This document shows positions 7,378-16,426 of a DNA stretch of 64,000 nucleotides, piece after piece. Source of the DNA: Nodularia spumigena CCY9414 (GTDB lineage Bacteria; Cyanobacteriota; Cyanobacteriia; Cyanobacteriales; Nostocaceae); assembly GCF_000340565.2 (NCBI RefSeq), contig NZ_CP007203.1, positions 3,335,929-3,399,928 of the forward strand, given 5' to 3'. Positions within the stretch are counted from its first letter, which is position 1. Every line of letters begins with the position of its first letter. Both the position numbers and the translations under genes were made by a program. A model generated the notes under the pieces. The model made no database searches, was not told the origin of the DNA, and saw only the letters and a program-made list of their open reading frames with translations.

Positions 7378-8400
7378 ATGACGCAAGCTTTTAATCAAGT
7401 CCAAGAGTGGGAACAACGCCGTAACGAAGCTAGCCGCTACTACAAACAGGGTCAGTTTCAAGAATATCTCAATTTTGCCAGTGAGAATTTACAGTTAGCC
7501 AGATCAATTCCAGACCGAGCCAGAGAAGGCCATACATTAAATGATATTGGTTTAGCTCACCTGAGTTGTTGCCAACCTCTACAAGCATTGGAGTGTTTTC
7601 AGCAAGCACGTTTGGTAGCTACGGAACTGGGTAACAGACGAGCTGAGGCGATCGCATTAAGCAATCTCGGTTCTACTTACAGCCGTTTGGGACGTTTGTC
7701 GCGATCGCTGGAGTATTTTGCTCAAGCATTAGGAATCTTTCGAGATTTGCAAGATATTCCCGGCGAAGTTTCTACTCTCAATGATGTAGCACTAATTTAC
7801 ACCAAATTGGGGCAACCAAAGCGATCGCTGTTGATACAATACCAAGTTTTGTCCATGCGTCGAACACTAGGAGATTTTTCTGGTGAAGCCACTACCCTCA
7901 ATGGTATTGGTTATGCTTACAGCACTTTAGGACAGTATGAGCGAGCTTTAGAATTTCTGCAAGCAGCGCTCCCCATTCAACGCGCTGTTAAGAATGTGAT
8001 GGGCGAAGCTAGTACCTTAAATAATATTGCTTCTGTCTATGGTGATTTGGGAGAACCTAAAAAAGCTCTGTTACTTTACTATCAAGTTTTGTTGACCCGT
8101 CGGGCGATCAAGGATCGCGCAGGTGAAGGGACAACCCTACAGAACATTGGTTTTACCTACGGTATCTTAGCGAATAACCGTCAGGCTATGAAATATTATG
8201 AGCAAGCGATCGCTATTTATCAAGAAATTGGTGATTGTCTGGGGGAAATTTCCACGCTCCTGAATATGGGTAACTTTTACGCTAAGACTAAACGCAAAAA
8301 GTTAGCGCTGTCTTACTACCACAATGCTCACGATTTAGCCAAAGCCATTGAATCTCAGCCACAATTGCAAAAAATTAAGCAGTGTATTGATGCGCTGTAA
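7378..8400 (+). CDS. TPR protein (40-residue repeats)
   Basis: Seven to eight tetratricopeptide units with a 40-residue period, each of the form GE..TLN.IG..Y..LG....AL.Y..QAL, like the kinesin-light-chain/TPR_12 class. There is no signal peptide, transmembrane segment or effector domain, so it is probably a cytoplasmic protein-interaction scaffold. Similar proteins in cyanobacteria often work with signalling or CHAT-type proteins, but none is adjacent. The ATG at 7378 is used. Confidence 0.85.
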   Translation: MTQAFNQVQEWEQRRNEASRYYKQGQFQEYLNFASENLQLARSIPDRAREGHTLNDIGLAHLSCCQPLQALECFQQARLVATELGNRRAEAIALSNLGSTYSRLGRLSRSLEYFAQALGIFRDLQDIPGEVSTLNDVALIYTKLGQPKRSLLIQYQVLSMRRTLGDFSGEATTLNGIGYAYSTLGQYERALEFLQAALPIQRAVKNVMGEASTLNNIASVYGDLGEPKKALLLYYQVLLTRRAIKDRAGEGTTLQNIGFTYGILANNRQAMKYYEQAIAIYQEIGDCLGEISTLLNMGNFYAKTKRKKLALSYYHNAHDLAKAIESQPQLQKIKQCIDAL

Positions 8401-8495
8401 CAGTTATCAGTTATCAGTTATCAGTCAAGAGACATAATAGGGTCGAAATCCCTGACTAAATCGGCGTGTTCACTGTTCACTGTTCACTGTTGACT
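8401..8495. repeat. Heptamer tandem repeats
   Basis: Units of cagttat (8401-8424) and gttcact (about 8468-8490) follow the TPR gene, with unrelated sequence between them. Confidence 0.7.
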
Positions 8496-8510
8496 GATTT
8501 ATTAAAGTCT

Positions 8511-8548
8511 CCCCTCTCCTTACTAAGGAGAGGGGTTGGGGGTGAGGT
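8511..8548. repeat. Palindromic dispersed repeat that supplies a gene end
   Basis: 8511-8535 is a perfect inverted repeat (12-bp arms around a single C) followed by ttgggggtgaggt. It is nearly identical to 51435-51473. On the minus strand it encodes the last residues and stop of the SGNH hydrolase gene and could form that gene's terminator. Confidence 0.75.
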
Positions 8549-9482
8549 GCTGTAAAAGCGATCGCTCTATAATTTGACTGATAAACTGATTACCTTGCAA
8601 ATTGAAGTGGATATGATCTTGATACAAGGCTTTTGCATCTGGATATGCGTTAAGTAATGGTAACAAATCTATATACGTAATTTGCTGCCCTTGCGTAAAG
8701 TCAATCACTCTTTGACGGGTGGTAATTTCGTAGTCACGGGGGCCGGGTTCACCAATTTCTCGTAATAAGGGAGTCATCAGCAGCAAAAATTGGCTCTTGT
8801 TTTCACGAGTGAATGCTTGAATTTGGCGAATGGCTTCTAAATTAATCCCCACTATATCCCCCGTTTCCTTCTGCACATCTGGCATTTCCGGGATAGGCTT
8901 GGGTTTAATAATATACCGTTGCCATACTTCCACCAATGCGAGGGGAGGTTTCTTGTCTGGGTAATTGCGATCGCGTCCCACAGGTAAAGAAGTCGGTGCA
9001 GTCCCAAATAAATCATCAGTATTAATTAATAACACGACAATTTGCGCGTTAAAGTTGCCAAATCGTTGTAAATATGCTAATTCATTCCTGGGACTCCAAG
9101 AATTAGCCGAAGCATTTAATACTTCCACATCCTGGAAATTACTAATATTTTTTTCTTGTAAAGAACGAGTAATCAGGCTAGATATTGTATTATCCTGGTC
9201 TGTCCACCAACCACCATTAGCAATAGAATCGCCAATAATTAGCACCCGGAGAGTAGAAAGTGCGGGTATCTTTTCCATAGGTGGGCTTCGCATAGAATAC
9301 TGATTAACTTCAATGCGATTACCAAAACGGCGAGTGCGTTGATTTGGGGCTAACAAATAACCAATATGCGGATCAGCAAGATAAATCAGAGGATGACCAA
9401 AACCAAAAAGCGATCGCAAACCCACCTCAACCAGCACAAATAACCCCACAACCGCTAAAATCAAGATTATTGCTAACTTCAC
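8523..9482 (-). CDS. Membrane-anchored SGNH/GDSL hydrolase
   Basis: Residues 1-22 form a signal anchor. Block I is IGDSIANGG (nucleophile Ser), an oxyanion-type Asn occurs in NASANSWSPRN, and block V is DHIHFNLQG (Asp-x-x-His). The fold is the SGNH esterase family; the substrate, perhaps acylated sugars or lipids, is unknown. The start is GTG at 9482 because a stop precedes it in frame. The C-terminus HLTPNPSP is encoded by the dispersed repeat at 8511-8548, so the natural end has probably been replaced. Confidence 0.82.
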   Translation of the reverse strand: MKLAIILILAVVGLFVLVEVGLRSLFGFGHPLIYLADPHIGYLLAPNQRTRRFGNRIEVNQYSMRSPPMEKIPALSTLRVLIIGDSIANGGWWTDQDNTISSLITRSLQEKNISNFQDVEVLNASANSWSPRNELAYLQRFGNFNAQIVVLLINTDDLFGTAPTSLPVGRDRNYPDKKPPLALVEVWQRYIIKPKPIPEMPDVQKETGDIVGINLEAIRQIQAFTRENKSQFLLLMTPLLREIGEPGPRDYEITTRQRVIDFTQGQQITYIDLLPLLNAYPDAKALYQDHIHFNLQGNQFISQIIERSLLQHLTPNPSP

Positions 9483-9677
9483 CTATAAACCCCCTCCCCT
9501 CAAACTGTAAAAAACCTCTGCGAACCTCCGCGTGAACCTCCGCGTAACTTTGCGTTAAAAAATATGACGTTGCAAAGCTTAAACAAAATATTATCTGTAA
9601 TTTAGCTTGATCAGCAAATAGAAAGACTACAATCAAAACGGACAAATTAGCACTGTAACAAAGGAGGTTTACAAGCT

Positions 9678-9818
9678 ATGTCCGATTTAAATCGCGGAAT
9701 TATGAAATTTAAGGGTGCAGATTCCCCCAAAGTTGTTACCATCTCTACTGTGCTGCTATTGGGATCGATTGCTGCCTTGATTCTTTGGGCGTTGCAAGCT
9801 GCCTATGCCCTAAACTAA
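9678..9818 (+). CDS. 46-residue single-span membrane protein
   Basis: A short gene with a strong Shine-Dalgarno (aaggagg, about ten bases before ATG). The sequence has a polar start (MSDLNRGIMKFKGADSPK), one transmembrane helix (TISTVLLLGSIAALILWAL) and a short tail. Size and layout resemble small thylakoid subunits of photosystem II assembly complexes (Psb34/Psb35 type), but I cannot confirm which. Codon use and the ribosome site argue that it is real. Confidence 0.65.
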   Translation: MSDLNRGIMKFKGADSPKVVTISTVLLLGSIAALILWALQAAYALN

Positions 9819-9963
9819 GTAATTAGCAACAGTCAGGGACACTTGCAACAACGGTTCCTACCGCAGCCAAGTGTCCATCAACCACCATCCAAAAATTTGA
9901 GAACTTGAGAATGTGAGATTTCAGGTTTTAGAGGGAAAATAAATCTAAAATCTAAAATTCACA

Positions 9964-12855
9964 ATGATTGAACTTTGGGGAGCCTTAATTATTTTAATAG
10001 CCTGTCCCGTCTTGGGGGCGTTACCAATTATTGGTTGGATTACCTACGCCCTCAAAGGCAGGCAATTATCACAAATTGGCACAAAAAACATCAGTGTTTC
10101 AGCCGCTTTTTATCATGGCGGCACATGGGTAGGTATTCTGGCGGTTTTGTCAGAAGCGATTAAAGGAATTGCGGCAGTATTGTTGTCGCGTGTGTTTTTT
10201 CCCGAAGGATCGGTTTGGGAATTAATCGCCCTGATTGCCTTAGTATTAGGTAGATATGGTGTAGGCAGAGGGGCTGGTACAACTAACGTGGTTTGGGGAT
10301 TTATCGTCCATGACCCCCTTGTGGCAATATTCACAAGTTTATTGGCAATTATCAGTTTTACACTTCTGCAATCTAAGCTACTGGTAAAATTCGGAGTTTT
10401 ATTCGTGTTTCCCTTGTTTGTGATCCTCCTAAATGTTGACAATTTGCCCAAAATCATGGCAGCTATTGTCTTAGCTGGAGTTTTGGGGTGGATTTACACA
10501 AAAATTCCCGATGATTTGAATTTACCCCCAGAAGAAGCTGATACAGACTCACAAGCAGCTTTTACTTATTTACGCGGTAATCGCCGGATTCTGACTTTAG
10601 ATGACGAGTTAGATGCTACGGTGTTTGGAGAAAAAGCAGCTACATTATCTCAAATTAAGCGCTGGGGCTATCCAGTGCCGAAAGGATGGGTAATGTCCCC
10701 GGAGGATGATCCTCAAGGCTTAATTGCTATGCTTGAGCCTTCGGATTTATCTCCTTTAGTGGTGCGTTCCTCGGCTATTGGGGAAGACTCCGAACAAGCT
10801 TCGGCGGCTGGACAGTACACAACAGTTTTAAATGTTACCAGCAAACAGGAATTACAAGGGGCGATCGCTCAAGTTCAAGCTTCTTACAATCATCCTTCGG
10901 CTGTCCAATATCGTCGCGATCGCGGTTTACCAGATACTGCAATGGCTGTGCTGGTACAACAACAAATACAGAGCGTTTATTCTGGCGTAGCTTTCAGTCG
11001 TGATCCCATTACCCAACAAGGGGATGCCATTGTCATTGAAGCATTACCAGGTAGCGCTAATCAAGTTGTTTCCGGCAAAGTTACGCCAGAACAATATCGG
11101 GCTTTTGTGGTAGAAACAGAGAATATTTCCTCTGTGCAAGTAGAAGGAAGCGGGCAAGTACCACAAGCATTAATTAAACAAGTAGTATACTTAGTCCGGC
11201 GACTAGAAAAACAGTATCACGGTCTACCCCAAGATATTGAGTGGACTTATGACAGTCAAAATCTCTGGGTTTTGCAATCTCGACCCATTACAACTTTATT
11301 ACCCATCTGGACAAGGAAAATCGCCGCCGAAGTCATACCTGGCGTGATTCAACCCTTAACCTGGTCGATTAATCGCCCCTTGACTTGTGGCGTGTGGGGA
11401 GATTTCTTTACTTTGGTTTTAGGCGATCGCGCCTTGGGTTTAGATTTTAGCGAAACTGCCACACTGCATTATTCTAGAGCTTATTTTAATGCATCCCTCT
11501 TAGGACAGATTTTTCTGCGGATGGGTTTACCACCGGAAAGTCTGGAATTTTTAACCAGAGGCGCGAAGATGAGCAAACCGCAGTTAAAGACCACTTTGGC
11601 GAATTTACCAGGATTAATGCGGCTGCTGAAGCAAGAACTCAGCTTAGAAAAGGATTTTAAACGGGACTATAGTCGAAAGTTTATTCCCGGAATGTCACAA
11701 TTAGCACATGAATCTATAGAAGAACTGCGCGCACCCCAGTTATTAGAAAGAATAGATTTTATTCTGGAATTGCTCCGCAGTGGCACTTATTACAGCATTT
11801 TAGCACCCTTGAGTGCAGCCTTGAGACAGGCAGTTTTTCGCGTCAAAGATGGGGAAATTGATAACAGTATAGCTCCAGAAGTAGCAGCATTGCGATCGCT
11901 CACTGCTTTAGCCGCAGATGCGAAAAAAATATTACCTGAGTGTGAACCGGATCTAGTATTTGAGCAATTAGCACAAACCCCAGAGGGTGAGCAAATTCTC
12001 GATGAATTTAGCGAACTGCTGGAAGATTACGGTTATTTAAGTGATGTGGGGACAAATATTGCTGTTCCTACCTGGAAGGAAAACCCCCAACCCATCAAGC
12101 AGTTATTTGTCCAGTTATTGCAAAATCCACCAGAGACAGATGGTGGAGATTCCATTAATCGGGTTTTATCAGCCAAGCGCAAACGAGGAGTAGTACAGCG
12201 ACGAGTAGATATTAAAGGACGAGTTACCGAATTGTATTCTCGGCTATTGGCTGAATTGCGCTGGAGATTTGTCGCTTTAGAGAAAATTTGGTTAAAATCC
12301 GGCTTAATTCAGCAAACTGGGGATATCTTTTTTCTAGAATTAGATGAAGTGCGGCGTTTAGTCGCTGGGGATGATTTAGAACTGAGAAAAGATTTATCTG
12401 AGATAGTAGAATTGAGGCGATCGCAATTCCATCAAGATAGTCAGTTCAATCAAATCCCCCTTTTAGTTTACGGTCATACACCACCCCATCCCCTACCCCC
12501 CTCCTCTCTTTACTCAGACCAAGTATTACAGGGTATTCCCGCCAGTCACGGTCAAGCCGAAGGACGAATCAAGATAGTAAGAAATTTACAAGATTTACCA
12601 GAAATCAACCGGGAGACAATTTTGGTAGTACCTTACACAGATTCCGGCTGGGCCCCTTTATTAGTCAGGGCTGGGGGCTTAATTGCTGAGGCTGGGGGAC
12701 GACTTTCTCACGGTGCAATCGTCGCTCGTGAGTACGGAATTCCCGCTATCATGGATGTTCACAATGCTACTTGGATATTACAAGATGGACAACGTGTACG
12801 AATGGACGGATCTAGAGGAATTATCGAATTATCTCACGACTTGAGACCCGATTGA
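9964..12855 (+). CDS. Fusion of PlsY-like acyltransferase domain and PEP-synthase-like enzyme
   Basis: Residues about 1-175 are a multi-pass membrane domain with degenerate PlsY (glycerol-3-phosphate acyltransferase) motifs (GTKNISVSAAF, VGRGAGTTNVVWG). Residues about 205-450 are a PEP synthase/PPDK ATP-binding domain (FGEKAATLSQIK, LVVRSSAIGEDS, DIEWTYD, LQSRPI). A long middle region follows, then the swivelling phosphohistidine domain near the end (GGRLSHGAIVAREYGIPA, catalytic His). The PEP/pyruvate TIM barrel is missing, so the soluble part resembles rifampin phosphotransferase more than true PEP synthase. The substrate is unknown. Confidence 0.85.
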   Translation: MIELWGALIILIACPVLGALPIIGWITYALKGRQLSQIGTKNISVSAAFYHGGTWVGILAVLSEAIKGIAAVLLSRVFFPEGSVWELIALIALVLGRYGVGRGAGTTNVVWGFIVHDPLVAIFTSLLAIISFTLLQSKLLVKFGVLFVFPLFVILLNVDNLPKIMAAIVLAGVLGWIYTKIPDDLNLPPEEADTDSQAAFTYLRGNRRILTLDDELDATVFGEKAATLSQIKRWGYPVPKGWVMSPEDDPQGLIAMLEPSDLSPLVVRSSAIGEDSEQASAAGQYTTVLNVTSKQELQGAIAQVQASYNHPSAVQYRRDRGLPDTAMAVLVQQQIQSVYSGVAFSRDPITQQGDAIVIEALPGSANQVVSGKVTPEQYRAFVVETENISSVQVEGSGQVPQALIKQVVYLVRRLEKQYHGLPQDIEWTYDSQNLWVLQSRPITTLLPIWTRKIAAEVIPGVIQPLTWSINRPLTCGVWGDFFTLVLGDRALGLDFSETATLHYSRAYFNASLLGQIFLRMGLPPESLEFLTRGAKMSKPQLKTTLANLPGLMRLLKQELSLEKDFKRDYSRKFIPGMSQLAHESIEELRAPQLLERIDFILELLRSGTYYSILAPLSAALRQAVFRVKDGEIDNSIAPEVAALRSLTALAADAKKILPECEPDLVFEQLAQTPEGEQILDEFSELLEDYGYLSDVGTNIAVPTWKENPQPIKQLFVQLLQNPPETDGGDSINRVLSAKRKRGVVQRRVDIKGRVTELYSRLLAELRWRFVALEKIWLKSGLIQQTGDIFFLELDEVRRLVAGDDLELRKDLSEIVELRRSQFHQDSQFNQIPLLVYGHTPPHPLPPSSLYSDQVLQGIPASHGQAEGRIKIVRNLQDLPEINRETILVVPYTDSGWAPLLVRAGGLIAEAGGRLSHGAIVAREYGIPAIMDVHNATWILQDGQRVRMDGSRGIIELSHDLRPD

Positions 12856-12898
12856 GTCTAAAAAAGCAAGGGAGAAAAGGAAGGTTGTTAACTCCCCC

Positions 12899-12942
12899 TG
12901 CTCCGGTGCTCCCCTGCTCCGGTGCTCCGGTGCTCCCCTGCT
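12899..12942. repeat. Short tandem repeat tgctccgg/tgctcccc
   Basis: Alternating ctccggtg and ctcccctg units between two convergent genes. There is no coding potential. Confidence 0.7.
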
Positions 12943-12947
12943 TCTTC

Positions 12948-13520
12948 TCACTCCTCTGGTTTCCAATGAGGATTGACTAAACTTGTGAGAATATGATCTT
13001 CCCATTTACCATTAATTAATAAATAATCCCTAGCGTATCCTTCCACCACAAAACCGAGCCTTTTTAAAACATTACCACTGCGCCGATTATGCGGCATATA
13101 ATTAGCCATGATCCGATGAAAATTTAATTCTTCAAATACATATTCAGTCGCCACTTTTAAGGCTTCTGTCATATAGCCTTTACCTTGCTCAGATTCCGCC
13201 AGACTATATCCCACATAGCAAAAATGCGCTGCGCCTCGGATAAAGTTACTAAAATTTATCGTTCCAATCACTTTTGTGGATTTTTTTTGCGGAAAAATGA
13301 ACAGCTTTAATGATTGGTCATGGATGAACTCCAAGACATTATTTTCAATTTGATATTGCCAATACTCTTCTGTAAACAAATGATCAAATAAAATTGGATA
13401 AAATGGGGTAAAATAATCTCTATTGTCCTGGAAATATTTAATTAGTTGTGGTATATCCTTTTTAATCGCAATTCTTAAGGTCAGGCGATCGCTCGTGATT
13501 AATGGTAGTTCTGATTTCAT
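12948..13520 (-). CDS. GNAT acetyltransferase, RimJ/RimL type
   Basis: A 190-residue GNAT fold: TDRLTLR opening, VIGTINFSNF strand, then the acetyl-CoA loop (ESEQGKGYMTEAL) and NRRSGNVLKRLGF, both typical of RimJ-like N-acetyltransferases acting on protein N-termini or small amines. The start is set at ATG 13520 (MKSELPLI); an upstream TTG at 13544 would add eight residues. It is convergent with the PlsY-fusion gene. Confidence 0.85.
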   Translation of the reverse strand: MKSELPLITSDRLTLRIAIKKDIPQLIKYFQDNRDYFTPFYPILFDHLFTEEYWQYQIENNVLEFIHDQSLKLFIFPQKKSTKVIGTINFSNFIRGAAHFCYVGYSLAESEQGKGYMTEALKVATEYVFEELNFHRIMANYMPHNRRSGNVLKRLGFVVEGYARDYLLINGKWEDHILTSLVNPHWKPEE

Positions 13521-13646
13521 AAAAGTAATAATTTTTACAATCAATCTGCCAGATCACCAAAATCTTGGTAAGCTGATTTCTAATATCTACAGCAATAAAA
13601 TTGAGATTCTTTAATCCCAACGCTGTATTTTAAAGGAGCCAAGAAA

Positions 13647-13673
13647 ATGGCTCTTGATCAATCCAGTTTATAA
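13647..13673 (+). CDS. 8-codon leader ORF before bioB
   Basis: ATG at 13647 encodes MALDQSSL and a stop. It has its own Shine-Dalgarno (aaggag, nine bases upstream), and the inverted pair GAGCC / GGCTC brackets its start. Its TAA overlaps the Shine-Dalgarno region of bioB. It could be a translational leader; no attenuation structure was proved. Confidence 0.35.
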   Translation: MALDQSSL

Positions 13674-13684
13674 GAAGGATAGTG

Positions 13685-14695
13685 ATGTCGGTGGGAATAC
13701 GCTACAATTGGCAAAAGGCAGAGATTCAAGCGATATACAACACGCCATTCCTAGAGCTGATTTATCAAGCTGCTAGCGTGCATCGCCAATATCATGATTC
13801 AACGAAAATACAAGTTTGTAAGCTAATCTCCATTAAAACAGGTGCTTGTCCTGAAGATTGTGGCTACTGCGCCCAGTCTTCCCGTTATCAAACTGAAGTC
13901 AAGCCCCAAGCACTGTTAGAGAAGGAAACAGTCCTGAATATTGCCCAAAAAGCCAAAGCAACAGGTGTTAGTCGCGTTTGCATGGGTGCAGCTTGGCGGG
14001 AAGTGCGGGATAATTCGCAATTTGAGACAGTCCTGGAAATGGTCAAAGAAGTCACCGATATGGGTTTAGAAGTCTGCTGTACTCTGGGAATGCTGACCAC
14101 AAATCAGGCAAAACGCTTAGAAGCGGCTGGACTATATGCTTATAATCATAATTTGGATACTTCTGAGGAATATTATAATACGATTATTACCACGAGAACT
14201 TATGGCGATCGCCTGAATACAATTGATAATGTCCGACAGACAAATGTCACCGTATGTTCTGGCGGTATTCTCGGTTTAGGTGAAAGTGTCGAAGATCGTG
14301 TGGGGATGTTAGAAACTCTATCAAATTTACAACCTCATCCAGAGTCAGTCCCCATCAATATTCTTTCTCAAGTCCCCGGTACACCTTTAGAAAATCAACC
14401 AGATGTACCCATTTGGGATGTAGTACGCATGATCGCCACAGCCAGAATAATCATGCCAAATTCTGACGTGCGTCTGAGTGCTGGTAGGGCGAGATTGTCT
14501 CAAGTGGAACAAGCCTTGTGCTTTATGGCTGGAGCTAATTCCATCTTTTCGAGCGATGATAATCAAATGCTCACAGTCACCACTCCCTGTCCTGATTATG
14601 ACGCTGACAAAGAAATGCTGAATTTACTGGGCTTAGAAATGCGTCCTCCCCACCAAAGACCGGAAAAAGTCACAACTCCCGCCGTTGTCGCATAA
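13685..14695 (+). CDS. bioB: Biotin synthase
   Basis: A radical SAM enzyme that inserts sulfur into dethiobiotin. The 4Fe-4S motif [12 protein letters not shown] is near residue 55; YNHNLDTS and the conserved Arg of SAGRARLS, which binds the second cluster, follow. The length (336 residues) is normal. The start is ATG 13685 with aagaagga upstream; the GTG one codon earlier is less likely. It is the only biotin gene in the window. Confidence 0.96.
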   Translation: MSVGIRYNWQKAEIQAIYNTPFLELIYQAASVHRQYHDSTKIQVCKLISIKTGACPEDCGYCAQSSRYQTEVKPQALLEKETVLNIAQKAKATGVSRVCMGAAWREVRDNSQFETVLEMVKEVTDMGLEVCCTLGMLTTNQAKRLEAAGLYAYNHNLDTSEEYYNTIITTRTYGDRLNTIDNVRQTNVTVCSGGILGLGESVEDRVGMLETLSNLQPHPESVPINILSQVPGTPLENQPDVPIWDVVRMIATARIIMPNSDVRLSAGRARLSQVEQALCFMAGANSIFSSDDNQMLTVTTPCPDYDADKEMLNLLGLEMRPPHQRPEKVTTPAVVA

Positions 14696-14696
14696 C

Positions 14697-14735
14697 CCCA
14701 CCCCCAGCCCCTCCGGTGCAAGCGAGGAGGGGAGA
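14697..14735. repeat. Dispersed GC-rich repeat after bioB
   Basis: ccccacccccagcccctccggtgc... belongs to the same family of gene-end repeats as 19195-19231. Confidence 0.5.
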
Positions 14736-14823
14736 AAGATGATTTTTTCTCAGATACCTACTTGCTTGAATGCAATGGTATATTTAGCATGACAACAGTA
14801 ATAGGGGTATCCTCTAGGTAGTC

Positions 14824-16302
14824 ATGAGCTACTGCATTAATCCTCAGTGTCCACAGCCGCAAAACACAAGACAACCTCTATTTTGCCAATCTTGTGGCTC
14901 TGAGTTGCTTTTAGAAGGGTGTTATCGAGTCATTCGCACACTGGGTGGGGGTGGTTTTGCTAACACCTATGAGGTAGATGATTCGGGGACAGCAAAAGTC
15001 CTGAAAGTTCTGTTTAATACCCATCCCAAAGCTGTAGAACTGTTTCAAAAAGAAGCAGAAGTTTTGAGTATATTACAGCATCCTGGTATTCCTAAAGTTG
15101 ATTCAGACGGCGGTTACTTTACTTATTTATCGAGAAATCAAGAACCCCTTCACTGTCTGGTGATGGAAAAAATTGAGGGGATGAATTTAGAAGAATATCT
15201 CACCCAGCGTCACTATCAACCCATCAGTGAACGTGCAGCAGTGCGATGGTTGAAACAGTTAGCAGAAATTTTGCACAAAGTTCATCAACAACAGTATTTC
15301 CATCGTGATATTAAACCGCCTAATATCATGATACGCCCAAATGGGCAGTTGGTATTAATTGATTTTGGCACAGCGCGGGAAGTAACGCAAACCTTCATTA
15401 ATAAAGTAGCAGGACAGCAAGTTACAGGAATTATTTCCGCAGGTTATACGCCACGAGAACAAATGAATGGGAAAGCTGTACCGCAATCTGATTTTTTTGC
15501 TTTGGGACGAACTTTTGTTTATTTACTAACAGGTAAATCTCCTGATAGTTTTTCTGAAGACTCCCGCAATGGGGAGTTAATTTGGCGAGATCATGCGGCT
15601 GGTATTTCCGACAAATTAGTTGAGTTTATTGATTATCTCATGGCTCCCTTTCCAGGGAATCGACCTCAAGACACTCAGGAAATATTGCAGGAATTAGCAG
15701 GATTTGAGACTGGTTTACCGAAGGAGAAGCAAAATACTGGAAATAATCAATCTGCCAATTATTATAACCAAATTAGTCAAACAATAGCATCGGAATCTCC
15801 AGCAGTTAATCAAGGAGGAAATTCCTCTCCTTATGCAGTATTTAAAAGGCGAACATTAGCACATTTTATTGATATATTAATTACTGTTTTGATTGGTATT
15901 ATTCCGTTCATAATAGGAGCAGCATTAAATAACATATGGGTATTGTTCATTGGATGGATCATCCCTACTTGGCTCTACTTCGCTTTATTGGAGAGTTCTG
16001 TCAAACAAGCCACTTTGGGGAAAATGGTTGGCCAAATAGTTGTGACTGATTTAAAAGGAAAGAGAATTTCCTTTTGGCAAGCTACTTCGAGGTTTTCACT
16101 TAAAGCATTCTTCATGGTGTTGATCTTCTTGAGTTTTGATGTGTTATATTTTATGTTCTCTATTTTTCTTAGTGATGACTTCAGAGTAATGTTGTTTTTC
16201 TCTGGCTTAATTGATGTGATATTTCTTCTATCTAAAAAATATAACCGTTCTCTACACGATATCTTAGCTGGCACGTTAGTGAGCAAAAAACCATCTCCAT
16301 AA
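14824..16302 (+). CDS. Ser/Thr protein kinase with zinc ribbon and RDD membrane domain
   Basis: The N-terminal four-Cys zinc ribbon (CINPQCPQP, FCQSCGSE) leads into a Hanks-type kinase. It has the glycine loop LGGGGFANTY, Lys in KVLKVLF, HRDIKPPNIM, IDFGTAREV and an APE-like TPREQ. Residues about 340-490 form an RDD-family domain (RRTLAHFIDILI, three hydrophobic spans) that would anchor the kinase in the membrane. The protein probably senses membrane state or transports a solute under kinase control. A strong hairpin lies downstream at 16368-16403. Confidence 0.9.
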   Translation: MSYCINPQCPQPQNTRQPLFCQSCGSELLLEGCYRVIRTLGGGGFANTYEVDDSGTAKVLKVLFNTHPKAVELFQKEAEVLSILQHPGIPKVDSDGGYFTYLSRNQEPLHCLVMEKIEGMNLEEYLTQRHYQPISERAAVRWLKQLAEILHKVHQQQYFHRDIKPPNIMIRPNGQLVLIDFGTAREVTQTFINKVAGQQVTGIISAGYTPREQMNGKAVPQSDFFALGRTFVYLLTGKSPDSFSEDSRNGELIWRDHAAGISDKLVEFIDYLMAPFPGNRPQDTQEILQELAGFETGLPKEKQNTGNNQSANYYNQISQTIASESPAVNQGGNSSPYAVFKRRTLAHFIDILITVLIGIIPFIIGAALNNIWVLFIGWIIPTWLYFALLESSVKQATLGKMVGQIVVTDLKGKRISFWQATSRFSLKAFFMVLIFLSFDVLYFMFSIFLSDDFRVMLFFSGLIDVIFLLSKKYNRSLHDILAGTLVSKKPSP

Positions 16303-16367
16303 CCCTAGATATACGAACAAAAACTCATTTTACTCTCTGCGCCTCTGCGCCTCTGCGTGAAATAAAA

Positions 16368-16403
16368 AAAATGGGGTAATTCTCGCTAGAACTACCCCAT
16401 TTT
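16368..16403. terminator. Bidirectional hairpin terminator
   Basis: A 16-bp stem (aaaatggggtaattct / agaactaccccatttt, one G-T pair) around a cgct loop with A/T-rich flanks lies between the converging kinase and ftsH genes. It should stop transcription in both directions. Confidence 0.8.
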
Positions 16404-16426
16404 AGTTAAACTGCAACCAAAGTTAA

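Noticed and set aside
9427-9645. Minus-strand frame overlapping the SGNH hydrolase start
   Set aside because: It consists partly of a repeat (cgcggaggttcgcag) and has no conserved content.
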